A stretch of 64,000 nt of DNA from UBA1563 sp037440065 (GTDB lineage: Bacteria > Bacteroidota > Ignavibacteria > Ignavibacteriales > Ignavibacteriaceae): assembly GCA_037440065.1 (NCBI GenBank), contig JBBIUV010000019.1:1-64000 (forward strand). Direction: 5' to 3'. Every line of letters begins with the position of its first letter. Positions within the stretch are counted from its first letter, which is position 1. The position numbers were made by a program, and so were the translations under genes. Positions 63,072-64,000 of this stretch are shown in pieces. Below the pieces are notes generated by a model. It made no database searches, was not told where the DNA came from, and was given only the letters and a program-made list of their open reading frames with translations.

Positions 63072-64000
63072 TATTTATAAATTGCATTCGCAAAAGCCAA
63101 TCCACCACCTGAACCCATGAAACAAATCAAATCTCCCTTTTTTACTTTCCCCTCTTTTACGGCGTCATCAAAAGCCATTGGGATACAAGCGGAACCGGTA
63201 TACCCATATTTGTGCATGATTGTATGCGCCTTATTTTTTTCAACTCCAAGATTAGCTAAGGTCTCCCAAATGGTGTTGATGTTAATTTGTGTAAAGAAGT
63301 AATGATCAATTTGTGAAGGTGAAATATTTAATTTCTTACACGATTCTTTTATCATCTTTGTCCATGTCTTTGGATTAATTTCTTTTGGAAATTTTTTAAC
63401 AAACTTTAACAGATGATCTTTTTTCTCAACAACTTCATGCGTTACAGGCACGTGAGTTCCACCAGCATAAATACCCATCCAATCGCTGTACTGTCCTTCG
63501 GTAAAAAGTGAGCCGGTTAAGAAACCGCTTTCCGAATTCTTTTCTGATTTTAGGACTATGGCAGCGGCACCATCGGCAAAAAGTGTAACAGTTTTTTTAT
63601 CGGTTAAATCCAAATACTTACTCATTGCATAAGCGCCAATGACTAAAACGTAATTATATTTTTCATCTGCCTGAATAAATTTCCCGGCTGTATCTAAGGC
63701 TGTAACAAATCCGGCACACGCAGTATTAATATCAAATGTCCCTGCATTTTTCGCTCCAATTCTGTGCTGCACAACCGAAGCTGTTGATGGAGAAATATAT
63801 TCAGGTGTGTCGGTTGCAATTATTAACAAATCAAGTTGGTTGGCTGAGATACCCGCTGACTCCAAAGCTTTCAAAGCCGCATTAACCGCAAGATCCGCCG
63901 TTGATTGATTTTCTGCACACCATCTTCTTTCTCTTATTGTTAAGTTTTCTCTTAACCAGCTATCTACGTCCTCTCCCAAAAGTTCATTAAAGTATGAATT
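63068..64000 (-). CDS. Ketoacyl-ACP-synthase-III-like enzyme, N-terminus cut by window edge
   Basis: Open to the right edge; at least 310 residues of a FabH-type thiolase fold. The nucleophile Cys is present in NTACAGF. The HQAN block of FabH reads FTQIN and the GNTS block reads GYTG, so the catalytic His and Asn positions hold Thr and Tyr. The C-terminal GDLICFMGSGGGLAFANA glycine loop is intact. It belongs to a divergent KASIII-like branch that may perform a Claisen or thiolase-like step on the CoA ester made by the adjacent ligase, or acyl transfer only. Confidence 0.82.
   Translation of the reverse strand, partial: NSYFNELLGEDVDSWLRENLTIRERRWCAENQSTADLAVNAALKALESAGISANQLDLLIIATDTPEYISPSTASVVQHRIGAKNAGTFDINTACAGFVTALDTAGKFIQADEKYNYVLVIGAYAMSKYLDLTDKKTVTLFADGAAAIVLKSEKNSESGFLTGSLFTEGQYSDWMGIYAGGTHVPVTHEVVEKKDHLLKFVKKFPKEINPKTWTKMIKESCKKLNISPSQIDHYFFTQININTIWETLANLGVEKNKAHTIMHKYGYTGSACIPMAFDDAVKEGKVKKGDLICFMGSGGGLAFANAIYKY

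Noticed and set aside
1..64000. tRNA, rRNA, CRISPR or prophage content
   Set aside because: No cloverleaf-type GGTTCRAATCC arm, ribosomal sequence, regular repeat-spacer pattern or phage gene was recognised on reading both strands.

Overview
The window is about 64 kb of AT-rich bacterial DNA. It most resembles the Bacteroidota/Chlorobiota group, probably an Ignavibacteria-type lineage; this is an inference from gene content and promoter style, not a database match. The clearest sequence evidence is two upstream regions with the Bacteroidota-type promoter TTTG-N19/21-TAnnTTTG (fbaB and lrp-glnA). Supporting evidence includes an S9 dipeptidyl peptidase of the DPP4 type, GH92 mannosidase, M13 peptidase, several Cys-lipoproteins and the carbamoyltransferase/SxtJ/DUF5989 trio. 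Genes are dense, with many 1-8 nt overlaps. No rRNA, tRNA, CRISPR array or complete insertion sequence was recognised.

Layout. 1-1912: a two-component signalling cassette (small membrane protein, histidine kinase, single-domain response regulator). 1941-3261: PAP2 phosphatase and a DUF6132/DUF1858 pair. 3275-15720: a large Yge/Ygf-type catabolic locus made of two divergent arms. The minus arm reads ygeY, ygeW, a threonine-synthase-like gene, a MocA-like cytidylyltransferase, a PLP lyase-like gene, xdhC, a MoaD/ThiS-like carrier and a ThiF-like E1. The plus arm reads ygfK, ssnA. Relatives of this set are linked to selenium/molybdenum hydroxylases and anaerobic purine (urate) breakdown. No hydroxylase subunit is present here, and a sulfur-carrier/E1 pair ends the minus arm. 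A roughly 370-bp GIY-YIG cassette bounded by 21-bp inverted repeats has entered this operon, and its reading frame runs on into the threonine-synthase-like enzyme.

15740-27244: GH92 mannosidase, metal-dependent hydrolase, aldo/keto reductase, a cation-transporter-like membrane protein, a repeat-rich gap, prfA, DPP4-like peptidase, YbaN, an ArsC/Spx-like protein and a propeller-like lipoprotein. 27414-29346: glnA preceded by an Lrp/AsnC regulator. 29581-37073: one long minus-strand operon going from sugar-nucleotide genes (galE, rfbA, rfbC) through glgP to a NodU-like carbamoyltransferase, SxtJ, DUF5989 and a 49-residue basic protein. 37197-43607: ferritin, AlkD-like glycosylase with acetolactate decarboxylase, an MFS-spermidine synthase-TPR giant, and class I aldolase.

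43886-54306: an Opp-type peptide ABC transporter whose permease genes are translationally coupled to a Ser/Thr kinase-ATPase-TPR protein and a sigma-54 activator, with two short ATPases transcribed divergently. This is the best candidate here for an undescribed system, a transporter hard-wired to a signalling chain. 54358-57073: rubrerythrin and M13 peptidase. 57122-64000: a minus-strand locus (ketoacyl-synthase-III-like gene cut by the right edge, MFS transporter, acyl-CoA ligase, two envelope proteins, alpha/beta-hydrolase lipoprotein) that looks like uptake and activation of a carboxylic or ester substrate.
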